Shown: positions 62,111-64,000 of the stretch, piece after piece
Position numbering within the stretch: the first letter of the stretch is position 1
Layout: every line of letters begins with the position of its first letter
Assembly (NCBI GenBank): GCA_958421275.1
Contig: CATZLI010000004.1
Coordinates: 124,001 to 188,000, forward strand
Origin: an uncultured Collinsella sp.
GTDB taxonomy: Bacteria; Actinomycetota; Coriobacteriia; Coriobacteriales; Coriobacteriaceae
DNA: 64,000 nt
Direction of reading: 5' to 3'
Position numbers and translations under genes: made by a program
Notes under the pieces: model-generated
Told to the model about the DNA's origin: nothing
What the model saw: only the letters and a program-made list of their open reading frames with translations
The model's database searches: none

Positions 62111-63007
62111 ATGAAGCTTCAGCAGCTCAGGTATGTCGTCAAAGTTGCCGAATGCGGCAGCATCACCGAGGCCTCGCGCCGGCTCTTTGTGTCGCAGCCT
62201 TCGATTACCGCATCAATCCGCGATCTCGAAAACGAGATGGGCGTGCACATCTTTGAGCGCACCAACAAGGGCGTCATTGTGTCCGAGGAAGGCGAGACCT
62301 TCTTGGGCTACGCGCGCCAGGTGCTCGACCAGGCCGACCTGCTCGAGGGCAAGTACAAGGGCGCGTCCGAGCAGGTGCCGCACTTTAGTGTGAGCTGTCA
62401 GCATTATTCCTTTGCCGTTAATGCGTTTGTCGATGTGATCCGTGAGTTCGATGCCGCGCGCTACGACTTTACCCTGCGCGAGGAGCAGACTCACGAGATT
62501 ATCGAGGACGTCGCGCATATGAAGAGCGAACTGGGCATCCTGTACTTATCCGAGCACAATCGCGAGGTTATCGAGCGCATGCTGGCGGCCAACGAGCTCG
62601 TGTTCGAAGGACTATTCTGCGCCACGCCACACGTCTTTGTGTGTGCCGACCATCCGCTGGCGGGCCGCTCCAGCGTGACGCTCGAGGACCTGGAGGACTA
62701 TCCCTTCCTGTCCTACGAGCAGGGCAGCTACAACTCGTTTTACTATTCCGAGGAACTGACCTCGACGTTTGAGCGCCGCAAGAATATCCGCGTGCGCGAC
62801 CGTGCGACACTGTTCAACCTGGCCATGGGCCTCAACGGCTACACGGTGTGTTCGGGTGTGATCAGCCATGAGCTTAACGGTCCCGGCATCATCTCGATTC
62901 CGCTTGATGTAGACGAGTACATGGAGATTGGCATCATCACGCGCAAGAACACGACACTTACGCGCTACGGGCAGGCCTATATCGACGCGATTCGCCAGCA
63001 TATCTAG
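62111..63007 (+). CDS. LysR-family regulator
   Basis: 298 residues. HTH (CGSITEASRRLFVSQPSITA, SIRDLENEMG), then the effector domain with FVCADHPLAG and GYTVCSGVISHELN. The ATG at 62111 follows GGAGAAAG; an upstream in-frame ATG at 61904 lies inside the HAD gene. It is 155 bp upstream of the MetE-like gene and probably regulates it through the dyad at 63054, in the manner of MetR or CysB-type proteins. Confidence 0.9.
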   Translation: MKLQQLRYVVKVAECGSITEASRRLFVSQPSITASIRDLENEMGVHIFERTNKGVIVSEEGETFLGYARQVLDQADLLEGKYKGASEQVPHFSVSCQHYSFAVNAFVDVIREFDAARYDFTLREEQTHEIIEDVAHMKSELGILYLSEHNREVIERMLAANELVFEGLFCATPHVFVCADHPLAGRSSVTLEDLEDYPFLSYEQGSYNSFYYSEELTSTFERRKNIRVRDRATLFNLAMGLNGYTVCSGVISHELNGPGIISIPLDVDEYMEIGIITRKNTTLTRYGQAYIDAIRQHI

Positions 63008-63053
63008 GCTGCTGTGCTCCGCGCGGGTCAAATCTCTTTATGGCAGTCCAGAC

Positions 63054-63076
63054 TGATATAGGAAACGTCTATATCA
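63054..63076. promoter_or_regulatory. Candidate LysR operator upstream of the MetE-like gene
   Basis: TGATATAG-GAAACGT-CTATATCA, perfect 8-bp arms with a 7-bp centre. A second half-match, TGATATAAACGTATA, follows at 63080-63095. The layout suits a LysR-type tetramer with a recall and an activation site. Confidence 0.6.
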
Positions 63077-63162
63077 AACTGATATAAACGTATATTTTAC
63101 GATGTCCATATGAGCGCTCATACTCTGTCCCAGTAAAGCAACCAATGCAAAGGGAGATATCT

Positions 63163-64000
63163 ATGAGCACTTCAATTCAACCGAACGCGCCGTTTCGCGC
63201 CGATATCGTCGGCAGCTTTCTTCGTCCGCAGGCCGTAAAGGACGCCCGCGCTGCCTATGCGGCAGGCACGCTTGATGCCGAGGGGCTTAAGGCCGTCGAG
63301 GACGATGCCATTCGCGATTTGGTGGCAAAGCAGAAGGCCGCCGGTCTGCAGGTCATCACCGATGGCGAGTTTCGCCGCAGTTACTGGCACCTCGACTTTA
63401 TGTGGGGGCTCAACGGCATTGAACGCCGTACCTCGCGTACGGGCTATATGTTCCACGACGAGGAGACCACGGCCGATACCGCCGTGGTAACCGGTCCCAT
63501 TAGCGGCGAGAACCACCCATTCGTCGAGCACTTTAAGTTTGTCAAGGCGCTTGAGGGGGAGGGTCAGGTCGCACGTCAAACCATTCCGGCGCCGATCCAG
63601 ACGTTCTCTGAGGTCACGCTCGATCGCTGCGACGGCCAGCAGGAGAGCCTGCGCGCTGTCTATAAGACCGATGAGGAGCTTGCCGACGCCATTGCAGCCG
63701 CTTATCGCACGGTGATCGCCGACCTGTACGCTGCAGGCTGCCGCAACATCCAGTTTGATGACTGCACCTGGGGCATCTATTGCGATACCGACTTTGTGTC
63801 CAAGACCGGAATGAGCCCGGTTGATCTGCAAAAGGTGAGTGAGCTGGGCGTGGCGCTCAACAACGCCGCCATCGAGGGCAAGCCCGACGACCTGGTCATT
63901 AACACGCACGTGTGCCGTGGTAACTACCACTCTACCTATGCCTTTGAGGGCGGTTACGATCCCATCGCGCCGTACCTGTTTGCGCATGAGAATGTCGATG
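63163..64000 (+). CDS. YxjG/YxjH-like MetE-family methyltransferase, 3' end outside window
   Basis: 279 codons in the window with no stop. It matches the short MetE-C-like family: RADIVGSFLRPQAVKDARAA, TDGEFRRSYWHLDFMWGLNG, IQFDDCTWGIYCD and the first zinc ligands in NTHVCRGN (His and Cys). It lacks the N-terminal half of full MetE. It should transfer a methyl group to homocysteine without cobalamin; the donor is uncertain. AGGGAG precedes ATG 63163. Likely under the adjacent LysR regulator. Confidence 0.9.
   Translation, partial: MSTSIQPNAPFRADIVGSFLRPQAVKDARAAYAAGTLDAEGLKAVEDDAIRDLVAKQKAAGLQVITDGEFRRSYWHLDFMWGLNGIERRTSRTGYMFHDEETTADTAVVTGPISGENHPFVEHFKFVKALEGEGQVARQTIPAPIQTFSEVTLDRCDGQQESLRAVYKTDEELADAIAAAYRTVIADLYAAGCRNIQFDDCTWGIYCDTDFVSKTGMSPVDLQKVSELGVALNNAAIEGKPDDLVINTHVCRGNYHSTYAFEGGYDPIAPYLFAHENVD

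Overview
The window is 64 kb of high-GC bacterial chromosome, densely coded on both strands. I see no tRNA, rRNA, insertion sequence, prophage or CRISPR array. Gene content suggests an anaerobic gut actinobacterium of the class Coriobacteriia, most like Collinsella: a CD1871A-type CXXC peptide with a NapH-like ferredoxin and a TlpA lipoprotein, an EFR1-type flavodoxin-ferredoxin, a YxjG/YxjH-like methionine synthase, many two-component and hybrid kinases, and many short GGGAC-core palindromes between genes. The taxonomic call is inference from content.

Layout. 1-7.4 kb: the 5' part of a secreted Tat-type protein, a LuxR regulator, a histidine kinase/response regulator pair, and a divergent CXXC peptide / 4Fe-4S membrane protein / TlpA operon, probably a thiol-disulfide electron relay. 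7.5-10.5 kb: an ornithine carbamoyltransferase remnant, then Crp/Fnr regulator, rhodanese and CoA-disulfide-reductase-rhodanese (sulfane sulfur or thiol redox). 10.6-19.7 kb: a 1084-residue MacB-type ABC transporter, an unknown membrane protein, Dus, glutaredoxin, an XRE-zinc ribbon-TipAS regulator, TrmO and a MalY-type lyase. 19.7-26.3 kb: two sensory systems of related design, one with a separate (frameshifted) solute-binding lipoprotein plus hybrid kinase, the other with two binding domains fused to the hybrid kinase. 26.4-32.9 kb: potassium channel, LOG-family protein, ClC-type channel, EFR1 ferredoxin, an EamA transporter, and a GntR/ABC operon.

32.9-33.3 kb holds the most unusual DNA in the window: eight copies of a 15-bp element in strictly alternating orientation, one every 40 bp, forming four 55-bp palindromes with an exact 80-bp period. 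Single imperfect copies lie in front of two other transporter genes. 33.4-44.4 kb: prfC, a VUT-family transporter behind a possible preQ1 riboswitch, SDR, ung, DMT transporter, LysR, MATE, RlmA, RsmJ, GNAT and small proteins. 44.6-50.4 kb: a TetM-related translation GTPase, an AAA ATPase behind three 10-bp direct repeats, and a UvrA-like protein lacking the UvrB-binding insertion. 50.4-57.8 kb: TrmL, a CobW GTPase, an ArsC-fold protein without the usual cysteine, a flavodoxin, and two paralogous cytoplasmic cyclic-di-GMP proteins. 58-64 kb: patatin, a thiamine salvage operon (thiM, thiamine-binding protein, thiE) behind a clear TPP riboswitch, a HAD phosphatase, and a LysR regulator next to a MetE-like gene that runs off the window.

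Start codons were moved inward from the longest open frame wherever a ribosome binding site, a conserved N-terminus or an overlap supported it. Residue positions are hand counts and may be off by a few.
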